From NCBI GenBank assembly GCA_013695925.1, contig JACCZO010000455.1, forward strand, positions 1 through 13,379: a stretch of 13,379 nucleotides of DNA. The letters run 5' to 3'. The first letter of the stretch is position 1. The number at the start of each line of letters is the position of its first letter. The position numbers were made by a program, and so were the translations under genes. The DNA comes from Chthoniobacterales bacterium. Lineage in GTDB: Bacteria > Verrucomicrobiota > Verrucomicrobiia > Chthoniobacterales > UBA10450. This document shows positions 7,448 through 13,289 of the stretch, one piece after another. The notes beneath the pieces were generated by a model. That model worked only from the letters and a program-made list of their open reading frames with translations, was not told the origin of the DNA and did no database searches.

Positions 7448-8638
7448 ATGAGCACTGCTGCACCGCGCGAACTTCGCCTCGCCAAACGCATGGCGCGGCT
7501 CGGAACTGAAACTGCCTTCGAAGTATTGGTAAAAGCGCGGGCCCTGGAAGCAAAAGGGCGCGACATCGTCCATCTCGAGATTGGGGAACCTGATTTCGAT
7601 ACGCCGATGAACATCATCGATGCCGCGTGCGACGCGCTGCACAAGGGCTTCACTCATTACGGCCCGTCCGCCGGAATGCCGGAATTGCGCGAGACAATCG
7701 CGCAATATGTGAGTGAGACCCGCGGAATCGAGGCGAAGCCGGAGGAAGTCGTGGTCGTCCCGGGCGGGAAACCTATCATTTTTTTCACGATCATGGCGCT
7801 GGTGGAAGAGGGCGATGAAGTCATCTATCCCAACCCCGGGTTTCCCATCTACGAGTCGATGATCGATTTTCTCGGCGCGAAAGCGGTCCCTGTCCAGTTG
7901 CGCGAAGAGATGGATTTCCGACTCGACGTAAATGAGCTCCCGGGGATGATCAACGATCGTACAAAGCTCATTATCCTGAATTCGCCTCAGAACCCGACTG
8001 GCGGGGTGCTGGAGCAAAAGGACCTGGAGGGCGTGGCGCGCGCGATCGGCGATCGCAACATCATGGTGCTGACAGATGAGATCTACAGCCGCCTTATTTT
8101 CGAGGGCGAGCATCACTCCATTATGTCGCTCCCCGGGATGCAGGAGCGGTGCATTCTGCTGGATGGCTTTTCCAAGACCTATGCCATGACCGGCTGGCGG
8201 ATGGGTTACGGCGTAATGCGCCCCGATCTCGCAACGCACGTCGCGAGGCTGATGACTAACTCTAACTCATGCACTGCCAGCTTTACCCAGGTCGCCGGAA
8301 TCGAGGCGCTGCGCGGACCGCAGGGCTCGGTCGAGGCAATGTGCGCCGAATTCAAGAAGCGGCGTGACATCATGGTCACTGGATTGAATCGCATCAAAGG
8401 TTTCTCTTGTCGCCTGCCGAAAGGCGCGTTCTACGTGTTCCCAAACATACAGGAAACGGGTTGGCCTTCGAAGAAGCTGGCGGATACACTTCTAGAGGAC
8501 GCCGGGGTGGCCGCGCTTTCCGGCACGGCCTTCGGCCACTTCGGCGAAGGCTATCTCCGTTTCAGCGTAGCGAACTCGATCGAGAATATCGAGAAAGCGC
8601 TCGAACGCGTGGACGCCTGGGCGACGAAAAATCTTTAG
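7448..8638 (+). CDS. Pyridoxal-phosphate-dependent aminotransferase, class I/II (aspartate aminotransferase-like)
   Basis: This is a 396-residue, fold-type I, cytosolic protein of standard length. The PLP lysine is K243 in 'GFSKTYAMTGWRMGY'; N182 ('NSPQNPTGG'), D210 and Y213 ('LTDEIYSRLIF') and R251 hold the cofactor, and R371 ('YLRFSVANS') should bind the substrate alpha-carboxylate. The cofactor-phosphate turn reads 'VVPGGKPI' (104-110) in place of the more common G-S/A-Q-Q, a variant of one aminotransferase I-gamma-like subfamily. 'HLEIGEPDFDTP' (42-53) and 'THYGPSAGMPELR' (69-81) are class hallmarks. The family includes aspartate, aromatic and alanine aminotransferases; the amino donor cannot be named from sequence. 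No strong Shine-Dalgarno precedes ATG 7448. The gene may begin a loose run with the DUF4440 and hydroxyacid dehydrogenase genes, separated by 73 and 51 bp. Confidence 0.93.
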   Translation: MSTAAPRELRLAKRMARLGTETAFEVLVKARALEAKGRDIVHLEIGEPDFDTPMNIIDAACDALHKGFTHYGPSAGMPELRETIAQYVSETRGIEAKPEEVVVVPGGKPIIFFTIMALVEEGDEVIYPNPGFPIYESMIDFLGAKAVPVQLREEMDFRLDVNELPGMINDRTKLIILNSPQNPTGGVLEQKDLEGVARAIGDRNIMVLTDEIYSRLIFEGEHHSIMSLPGMQERCILLDGFSKTYAMTGWRMGYGVMRPDLATHVARLMTNSNSCTASFTQVAGIEALRGPQGSVEAMCAEFKKRRDIMVTGLNRIKGFSCRLPKGAFYVFPNIQETGWPSKKLADTLLEDAGVAALSGTAFGHFGEGYLRFSVANSIENIEKALERVDAWATKNL

Positions 8639-8711
8639 AGTCCCGGCAACTGCTGCCGAGGATTGTGCTTGTCTCCGCGGAGGCGAAACTCCAATACTCC
8701 GCATCAGCATT

Positions 8712-9200
8712 ATGAAACATCGTATCATTGCCCTCGCCATTGGGTTTCTCGGCCTGGCGGAAGTTACGTTGGCCGCTCAACCGGCACATCCCGTCAACCA
8801 ATCCAAAGACGAAGAAACATTGTGGATGATGGAGCGTGCGTATTGGCGCTACGTGGAAAAGAATAACCTGAAGGCTTACGCCAACCTGTGGCACGAAAAT
8901 TTTCTCGGTTGGCCATCAGTGAGCGCCGCTCCAGTTCATAAGGATCACATCACGGCTTGGATCACGAGCCAGACAAGCAAAGGTTTACGCTTCAAAGCCG
9001 GAGAGTTCAAGCCAGCCGCGCTTCAAGTAACCGGGGACGTCGCCTCCTGCTGCTACTGGATCACGCTCAGTTGGCTGGACAAAGAAGGAAACGGAGCACC
9101 TTCCACGATTCGCATTACGCACGCCTGGCTGCGCAGCGGGGGCCAATGGCGCATCATCTCCGGGATGTCGATGCCGGAGCCGAAGCGGGAGACCAAGTAA
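8712..9200 (+). CDS. Exported DUF4440 / NTF2-like (SnoaL-like fold) protein
   Basis: This is a 162-residue protein. The N-terminus 'MKHRIIALAIGFLGLAEVTLAA' is a signal peptide with cleavage expected around 21-22. The mature part reads 'EETLWMMERAYWRYVEKNN' (34-52), 'YANLWHENFLGWP' (56-68), and paired strands 'WITLSWLDKEG' and 'IRITHAWLRSGGQWRIISG' (133-151). This order of helix, 'W/F-H..F.GWP' and C-terminal 'R.THaW.r..g.WrIisG' is that of DUF4440/SnoaL-type cone-shaped domains. Such domains can bind small molecules or act as simple isomerases; no catalytic residue is certain here. C113 and C114 are adjacent and might form a disulfide after export. The function is unknown. The start is set by the signal peptide; no clear ribosome binding site is visible. 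Confidence 0.82.
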   Translation: MKHRIIALAIGFLGLAEVTLAAQPAHPVNQSKDEETLWMMERAYWRYVEKNNLKAYANLWHENFLGWPSVSAAPVHKDHITAWITSQTSKGLRFKAGEFKPAALQVTGDVASCCYWITLSWLDKEGNGAPSTIRITHAWLRSGGQWRIISGMSMPEPKRETK

Positions 9201-9251
9201 TTGCTCAGCGCGCACTGGTGAGTGGCCGGTTTTCGTTCCATTGTGTCCACC

Positions 9252-10373
9252 ATGACAGACAAGAAGCGTTTCCGTGTCTTTGCCACTTCCCGGATCGGCG
9301 ATCCGGCCGAAAATCGTCTGCGCGAGCGTGGCTACGAGCTCGAAGTTTTCCAAGGACCCGAGGCACCGCCGAAGAAACTGATCATCGAGAAAGTGAAGGG
9401 CGGCATCGATGGCCTGATCACGACTTTGCGCGATCAGATCGACGCCGAAATCTTCGAGGCCGGTAAAGGTTCGCTCAAAGTCGTGGCTCAGATCGCAGTC
9501 GGATTCGATAACATCAACCGCGCCGACGCGAACAAGTACAAAGTCCCATTCACAAATACGGCCGACGTGCTGACAGAAGCGACGGCTGAGTTCGCCTTTT
9601 TCATGATGGGGATGGTGGCGCGCAAGATGTATGCGAGCGAACGCCTGGTGCGAGAGCAGAAGTGGCCTTCGTGGCACCCATTCCTGCCTTTCCTGGGCGA
9701 CGAGGTCACGGGCAAAACGATTGCCGTCATCGGAACCGGACGCATCGGGCTGGCCATAATCAAGAAGTGCTCCGGGTTCGACATGAACATCCTTTGTTAC
9801 GACCCGGCCTATCAAAACGAGACTTACATTCGCTCGATCCAGGAATTGATGGATTTGCGCCATGCCAAGGGAATCCAAAAGGAAAAAACCTGGATCAAGT
9901 ATGTGGACCTTGAGGAAGCGCTGCGCGGCTCGGACTATGTAAGCATCCATGTGCCGCTCCTGCGCGAGGGCGAGTCGGACCAGCCCACTTACCACCTCAT
10001 CAACGAGAAAACGCTGAGGCTGATGCAGCCGACCGCCTACTTGGTGAACAGCTCACGCGGCCCGGTGGTAGACGAGATCGCTCTCGCTCGGGCGTTGAAA
10101 GAAAATGTGATCGCAGGGGCGGCGCTCGACGTTTTTGCCACCGAACCCCTGCCGAAGGATTCGCCGCTTCTCGATCCGGCGATCGCCGATCGCATGCGCT
10201 TGTTTCATCACTTCGCCAGCGGCGCGCAGATCACGCGACTCTCGGTCGACCCCGAAAAAGGAATGGCTGGACGCACCGTGCAGGGGCTGATCGATGTGCT
10301 GGAAGGCAACTACGGCGGCGACCCGACCAAAATGCCCTATGTGGTGAACAAGGAAGCGTTCTGCAAGTCATAG
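9252..10373 (+). CDS. D-isomer-specific 2-hydroxyacid dehydrogenase (NAD-dependent)
   Basis: This is a 373-residue protein from ATG 9252. An in-frame GTG at 9222 would add ten unlikely residues, and homologues typically begin like 'MTDKKRFRVFATSRI'. Motifs: 'VVAQIAVGFDNINRADA' (77-93) in the substrate half, the Rossmann loop 'VIGTGRIGLAII' (159-170), R269 ('NSSRGPVVDE'), E298 ('DVFATEPLP') and H320 ('LFHHFASGA'), the Arg-Glu-His set of the family. Reactions in the family are reversible NAD(P)H reduction of 2-oxoacids (glyoxylate, hydroxypyruvate, phosphoglycerate and others). Two features are unusual: an extra ~20 residues after the second Rossmann strand (about 184-218, 'DLRHAKGIQKEKTW'), and 'HFASGA' in place of the usual 'HiGSAT'. 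The substrate is unknown. It follows the DUF4440 gene by 51 bp. Confidence 0.9.
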   Translation: MTDKKRFRVFATSRIGDPAENRLRERGYELEVFQGPEAPPKKLIIEKVKGGIDGLITTLRDQIDAEIFEAGKGSLKVVAQIAVGFDNINRADANKYKVPFTNTADVLTEATAEFAFFMMGMVARKMYASERLVREQKWPSWHPFLPFLGDEVTGKTIAVIGTGRIGLAIIKKCSGFDMNILCYDPAYQNETYIRSIQELMDLRHAKGIQKEKTWIKYVDLEEALRGSDYVSIHVPLLREGESDQPTYHLINEKTLRLMQPTAYLVNSSRGPVVDEIALARALKENVIAGAALDVFATEPLPKDSPLLDPAIADRMRLFHHFASGAQITRLSVDPEKGMAGRTVQGLIDVLEGNYGGDPTKMPYVVNKEAFCKS

Positions 10374-10528
10374 AGCAGCTCAGACGCGACGCGATCACGG
10401 CTTTGATTACGGGATTGTCCCCGACGTCACGACGGCGCCGACCAGCGCGTCAGACGGGCCGGAACTTCCACGCTTCTTCGCACGCGATTTGGATTGACGC
10501 TCCGCGGGGAAAGTGCTGAAATCCTGCC
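10374..10528 (+). other. Intergenic stretch, nothing recognised
   Basis: These 155 bp between the dehydrogenase and the small exported protein contain no credible reading frame, RNA gene or strong hairpin with a T-run. A promoter for the next gene is expected here, but I could not pick convincing -35 and -10 boxes. Confidence 0.4.
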
Positions 10529-10996
10529 ATGAAAACAAATCGGATGGCGTTTGTCGCGGCGGCGCTTTGGTTAGTTGCGGTCGTGGCGACCTTTGCTGCC
10601 AGTGCTCATCTGGGCACCTGGAAGCTTAACGAAAGCAAGTCAAAGCTCTCTCTGGGAGCCAAGAACACCAGCGTAACCTACACCGAAGGCAAAAGCGGCG
10701 AGATGATGCTGACGGTAGAGGGAGTCGACAAAGACGGCAAACCTGTCGAATGGACCTGGGAAGGCAAGTTCGATGGCAAGCCACATAAGATGAAAGGAAG
10801 CGAGGTCGGAGACAAGATGGCAGTCAAGACAGTCGACGACCACACCAACGAACTGACGATCATGAAGGACGGAAAGGTTGTCATGACCGGAACCGTTACC
10901 GTGGCGAAAGACGGCAAGTCGCGAGTGGTGAAAACAACCATGACTGACGCGAATGGGAAAAAGCACACTGACAAAGCCTACTACGACAAACAGTAG
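10529..10996 (+). CDS. Small exported protein of unknown function (beta-rich)
   Basis: This is a 155-residue protein. Residues 1-26 form a signal peptide ('MAFVAAALWLVAVVATFAASA', cut expected after A24-S25-A26). The mature protein begins 'HLGTWKLNESKSKLSLGAK', resembling a group of secreted proteins from soil bacteria that start with 'GTWKLN..KSK', and continues with alternating strands rich in Lys, Asp, Gly and Thr: 'TYTEGKSGEMMLTVEGVDKDGKP', 'TVDDHTNELTIMKDGKVVMTG', and 'KKHTDKAYYDKQ' at the end. The pattern of short strands linked by D-G-K turns suggests a small beta barrel or lipocalin-like fold, but that is inference. There are no cysteines and no catalytic motif. A good intrinsic terminator follows 25 bp after the stop, so this looks like a monocistronic unit. 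No function is assigned. Confidence 0.82.
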   Translation: MKTNRMAFVAAALWLVAVVATFAASAHLGTWKLNESKSKLSLGAKNTSVTYTEGKSGEMMLTVEGVDKDGKPVEWTWEGKFDGKPHKMKGSEVGDKMAVKTVDDHTNELTIMKDGKVVMTGTVTVAKDGKSRVVKTTMTDANGKKHTDKAYYDKQ

Positions 10997-11021
10997 CCCT
11001 AGGGTGACTTGAAGAACCAGA

Positions 11022-11053
11022 CAGGCTGCTCGGGAGAGCAGCCTGAGCTTTTT
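11022..11053 (+). terminator. Intrinsic terminator after the small exported protein
   Basis: A perfect 10-bp stem CAGGCTGCTC (11022-11031) and GAGCAGCCTG (11036-11045) with a GGGA loop is followed by AGC and five T residues (11049-11053). It lies 25 bp after the stop of the preceding gene and is correctly oriented for it. Confidence 0.85.
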
Positions 11054-11244
11054 ATCGAGGAAATACTTTCGGAGCGGTGCCATCCGAGGAGGCAAGCTGC
11101 GAGGGCGCGCGTTCTTCCGATCCCGGCTTTTCCGGACTTCGTGCCGACAATTCGCGACCAGAGTGGAGATTCCGCATCCAAATATGTTGCGTCAGCGCCG
11201 TTCCTCTGCGATAGGCTTTCCCTTTCCGAAAGAGCCACCAAATC

Positions 11245-11586
11245 GTGAAACCAATCATCCTCGCGTCGCTTAGTCCTCTGCTTGCAGTTGTTCTCTCTCT
11301 GAGCGGATGTGGCGCAGCCGATTCGAGGGAGAACGCGGCTTCGACTCCCGTCAATGAGCTCGACGCCATGATCAACGAATACGAAAAGCTCTCGCACGAA
11401 TGTCTTCGTCTCTCGAAGAAGCACTCCACTGGCGATGTGAGCGTTACCGTTCTCCTCATCGAGGCTCGCAAAGACTTCCAGGACACAGGAGCCAGGCTGC
11501 AGCAGGCGAACGGAAAGATGAGTCCGTTACAGGCGGAGCGAGTGGCCGGTATCGCGGCGAAGACGGCACCTTATCTCGGACCGTAG
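11245..11586 (+). CDS. Small lipoprotein of unknown function
   Basis: This is a 113-residue protein with a GTG start (11245); no ATG gives the signal sequence. 'MKPIILASLSPLLAVVLSLSGC' is a lipoprotein signal peptide whose lipobox is L19-S-G-C22, so Cys22 should be lipidated. The mature part is short and helical: 'ELDAMINEYEKLSHECLRLSKK' (38-59), then 'VTVLLIEARKDFQDTGARLQQAN' and 'MSPLQAERVAGIAAKTAPYL'. The pattern suggests a small helical bundle in the periplasm. Asp at position +4 after the Cys, and Ala at +2, do not match a strict inner-membrane retention signal, so the outer membrane is more likely. It stands alone between the terminator at 11022 and a hairpin at 11598. No family was recognised. 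Confidence 0.78.
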   Translation: MKPIILASLSPLLAVVLSLSGCGAADSRENAASTPVNELDAMINEYEKLSHECLRLSKKHSTGDVSVTVLLIEARKDFQDTGARLQQANGKMSPLQAERVAGIAAKTAPYLGP

Positions 11587-11597
11587 CGTTCCCTGGG

Positions 11598-11626
11598 GCG
11601 AGCGCGGCATTTTTTCCGCGCCTCGC
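11598..11626 (+). terminator. GC-rich hairpin after the lipoprotein gene, possible terminator
   Basis: GCGAGCGCGG (11598-11607) pairs with CCGCG-C-CTCGC (11616-11626) with one bulged C, and a loop of CATTTTTT. It begins 11 bp after the lipoprotein stop. The T-run is in the loop and only a weak one (CTTT) follows, so termination is uncertain. Confidence 0.4.
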
Positions 11627-11716
11627 TGGGGCTTTATGACGGCAGGATTACGATGCTGTAACCCAGCCGTTTTGCCGTTGAACTGCGACTTAGTGAATCG
11701 GATCGTTCTTGTGAAG

Positions 11717-12010
11717 ATGAAATCCTATTCTCCGGCGATTAAGGTATCCGAATTGCGCCCAGTCCATCATATCGGACCGAAGGCGTTCTTCGTTGAACCT
11801 CTACTGATTCTCGGCTCGTCCATTCTTTGGCTGGCCGTACTGCCCTTCGCCGGGCTATTTTGGTCGGGCGCCACGCTTTGGAAGCGCGCCGCCCACACCT
11901 TACCGACAATCCACTGTTCCCGCGAAAACGATACGGCTATCGGGCCGAGAGTTTTGCGCGCTTCGCGGGTGCCACGTATTCAAGTGCCTTGCTCGGATCG
12001 CTGCGGATGA
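11717..12010 (+). CDS. Possible small membrane protein, unknown
   Basis: From ATG 11717 the frame encodes 97 residues (an upstream ATG at 11636 in frame would give 124). A hydrophobic stretch near 'LLILGSSILWLAVLPFAGLFW' could span the membrane once or as a hairpin; a Lys-Arg pair follows it. The codons up to about 11930 look coding. The last ~25 residues, however, run antisense across the end of the MsrA-like gene and have no protein-like character, so the genuine stop may have been lost. There is no clear ribosome binding site. I do not recognise the family. It may be a real small protein, a decayed one, or a chance frame. Confidence 0.33.
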   Translation: MKSYSPAIKVSELRPVHHIGPKAFFVEPLLILGSSILWLAVLPFAGLFWSGATLWKRAAHTLPTIHCSRENDTAIGPRVLRASRVPRIQVPCSDRCG

Positions 12011-12472
12011 AGGCATTAACCTTCGTCGCCTCGTCCGGAGTGAGATCGAGGCTGGCTAAAGCGGTTCCTTGCATTTGTTTCTTTTGGTCGCTGGCTGGCG
12101 CCGGTCGATAGCTAGAATCGAGTGCGACCCCGAGCGGGACGCCGCCTATCGAGGTGCCCGCAAAGCGCGAACCTGAGACTAAGTGAAGCCGGTCGCCCAC
12201 CCCGGAGCGTTGCGCTTCTCGGGCGAGTTGTTCCAAGGAAATGCGTTGGGGATCGAAATCGACTAACGTGACTTCGTGGCCCTGGAAGAAACCGGCCTCG
12301 GTGCGGATGACGCCTTCGATCTGACCCAGCTTCATTTCCCCGGTCCAGAAACAATAAATTGCGAAAACGCAACGCGCGCGAGCCGCTTGTCCTGCGTCCC
12401 CGTGGCAGGCTGTCCGGCGAGCGAGGTCTCGAATGGAATCATGAGAACGCAGAAAATTGCAAATGTCTTCAT
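11937..12472 (-). pseudogene. Exported MsrA-like (CFW motif) protein, frameshifted near the N-terminus
   Basis: The ATG at 12472 begins a good signal peptide, 'MKTFAIFCVLMIPFETSLAG', and runs on as 'QPATGTQDKRLARVAF' before leaving frame and stopping at 12332. The body is in another frame: 'FAIYCFWTGEMKLGQIEGVI', 'FFQGHEVTLVDFDPQRISLE', then 'LTPDEATKVNAF' to 11937. The frames join at a run of four T on the minus strand (12367-12364); one more T restores a 178-residue protein. 'CFW' followed by '.GVI.T..G' and 'HEV..V.FDP..IS' is the layout of peptide-methionine sulfoxide reductase A, with C41 as would-be catalytic Cys, but the 'GTQYRS' block is missing. A divergent thioredoxin/MsrA-like family is more likely than true MsrA. 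The uninterrupted frame from GTG 12533 has a meaningless N-terminus. Confidence 0.65.
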
Positions 12473-12541
12473 CGGTATGAATACGATCTGCCAGGCAATA
12501 TTTTATTCCCAGACCCCCGCTGCCACCCCCCACCCCGGAAC

Positions 12542-12680
12542 TTATTTAAGCTGCAGATTCTCCCAATGAATAATCGCCGCATTCCAGGCGGTCCCGCAAA
12601 AATCAAGCTCCTGGTAGCGGTAGTCGAAAGCTTTGTTTCTGCGTCAGGACCTCGTTACGGATGCGTGCGAGTTTTTCCAT
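12542..12680 (-). pseudogene. Frameshifted small ORF (~45 residues), unknown
   Basis: ATG 12680 gives 'MEKLARIRNEVLTQK' before turning to 'QSFRLPLPGA' and stopping at 12603. One base later, a second frame starting at 12634 reads 'KAFDYRYQELDFCGTAWN' and then 'AAIIHWENLQLK' with a TAA at 12542. Joining them at the CAGAAACAAAG stretch (removing one base) gives a 45-residue protein with a natural-looking end. The amino acid composition of both halves looks coding, but I recognise no family. It lies 69 bp ahead of the frameshifted MsrA-like gene, on the same strand, and overlaps the tail of the enolase-superfamily remnant. It may be a real small protein broken by an insertion, or another scrap. 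Confidence 0.35.
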
Positions 12681-12963
12681 AATCGTAATTCCTTATCATT
12701 GTCGGGAGCGAGCTCGGAAAAGACGTAACTCAGCTCCAGCGCCTGTTTGCGAGACTGAGCGCCGTTGGCGTCGACAAGTAAATCCGCTCCGTCGCCGATC
12801 GCCTCCCGCGCCGCGGCGACATGTAGCCTAACGAATGTTTCCCGTCCGCTTCCACGAACACGATGGTGGTGCTGTCCCACTCGTAGGTGCCGTCGCTCTC
12901 CGGTTGGTCGGTTGGGATTTTGCAGGCCGAGACGGCCAATTTCTCGATGGCGGCCGCGTTCAT
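12644..12963 (-). pseudogene. Enolase-superfamily (mandelate racemase/muconate-lactonizing-like) gene with internal deletion
   Basis: Two blocks are recognisable in different frames. Block 1 (12963-12823) reads 'IEKLAVSACKIPTDQPESDG' and 'TYEWDSTTIVFVEADGKHSL', the N-terminal capping domain of enolase-superfamily proteins ('..P.DaPEsDGT..WDsTT.V.VE..'). Block 2 (12820-12728) reads 'VAAAREAIGDGADLLVDANG' followed by 'AQSRKQALEL', the third strand of the barrel, whose Asp in 'DANG' is a metal ligand. About 110-130 residues that should lie between, including the K-x-K acid/base strand, are gone, and block 2 is out of frame. The barrel after block 2 is also missing. The gene therefore cannot encode an active enzyme. 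The family normally abstracts a proton alpha to a carboxylate (sugar-acid dehydratases, cycloisomerases, racemases). The ATG at 12963 abuts the palindromic element. Confidence 0.7.
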
Positions 12964-13117
12964 CCGGGTAGCGCACGCGTCTCGCGTGCTGGTTGCGCTG
13001 TTCCAGCGCGACTAACTTTGCTTGAGATCGACGGCTGTCCGAGAAGACTTCGCGGTAAGGAAAGTTCGCGACGGTGGAACACCGCCGCCAGCACACGAGA
13101 CGTGTGCGCTACCCAGA
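12963..13117. repeat. BIME-like palindromic element: two inverted REP-type units
   Basis: The two ends are inverted copies. The plus strand starts GGGTAGCGCACGCGTCTCG (12966 on); the minus strand from 13114 starts GGGTAGCGCACACGTCTCG. The match runs about 58 nt inward from each end, past TGTTCCA and AACTTT. Each arm has GTAG next to hairpin 1 (GCACGCG-TCT-CGCGTGC at 12973-12989; GCACACG-TCT-CGTGTGC at 13107-13091, minus) and then hairpin 2 (GCGCTG-TTC-CAGCGC at 12995-13009; CGGTG-GAA-CACCG at 13072-13084). Arm differences inside the stems are compensatory. A 5' GTAG before an imperfect palindrome is the signature of REP sequences mobilised by RAYT transposases, and two inverted REPs make a BIME. 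No RAYT gene is in the window, and I see no target-site duplication or second copy. Confidence 0.8.
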
Positions 13118-13269
13118 GCACCGCCTTCACTCGTTTGCGGGACAAAGCTTTCGACCGCGTCCGTGAACGCGCCCCGGAGCAGGCCGGGCATGCCCGGATC
13201 GCCTTTCAGCATCGATTCGGTGAAGTTCTTCCCCTGCTTGAAAGGAGGACCGACAGGATCGGTTCGGAG
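13118..13269 (-). pseudogene. Unidentified protein remnant next to the palindromic element
   Basis: After a TAA at 13272-13270 the minus strand reads 'DPVGPPFKQGKNFTESMLKG' and 'DPGMPGLLRGAFTDAVESFV', clearly protein-like, with an ATG at 13212 in the middle of it. The frame then runs straight into the palindromic element at 13117 and makes no sense beyond it. The pattern '.MLKGDP...G.L.G...' faintly recalls the C-terminal tail of some thiamine-diphosphate enzymes, but I would not name it so. The piece has neither a proper start nor a proper end, so it is a scrap of a larger gene. Confidence 0.4.
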
Positions 13270-13289
13270 TTAGTTCAAAATCGCGCCGC

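Noticed and set aside
7301..8239. 312-residue open frame on the minus strand
   Set aside because: It is antisense to the aminotransferase, whose catalytic motifs are unambiguous; the His- and Arg-rich product is typical of a shadow frame.
8644..8658. Hairpin CGGCA-ACTGC-TGCCG after the aminotransferase as a terminator
   Set aside because: The stem has only 5 bp and no T-run follows.
9222..9251. GTG 9222 as start of the hydroxyacid dehydrogenase
   Set aside because: The ten extra residues do not resemble the family N-terminus, and ATG 9252 begins the expected first strand.
8985..9995. 336-residue open frame on the minus strand
   Set aside because: It spans parts of the DUF4440 and dehydrogenase genes in antisense and has no recognisable motif.
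11937..12533. 198-residue MsrA-like gene from GTG 12533 taken as intact
   Set aside because: The first 56 residues look non-coding, while the signal peptide in the adjacent frame from ATG 12472 is convincing; a frameshift explains both.
12644..13096. Single 150-residue minus-strand protein
   Set aside because: Only its C-terminal part (from 'VAAAREAIG') is protein-like; the N-terminal two thirds read through the palindromic element and the wrong frame of the enolase remnant.
12963..13117. CRISPR array or MITE with target-site duplication
   Set aside because: There are just two inverted arms, no direct repeats with spacers, and no duplicated flanking bases.
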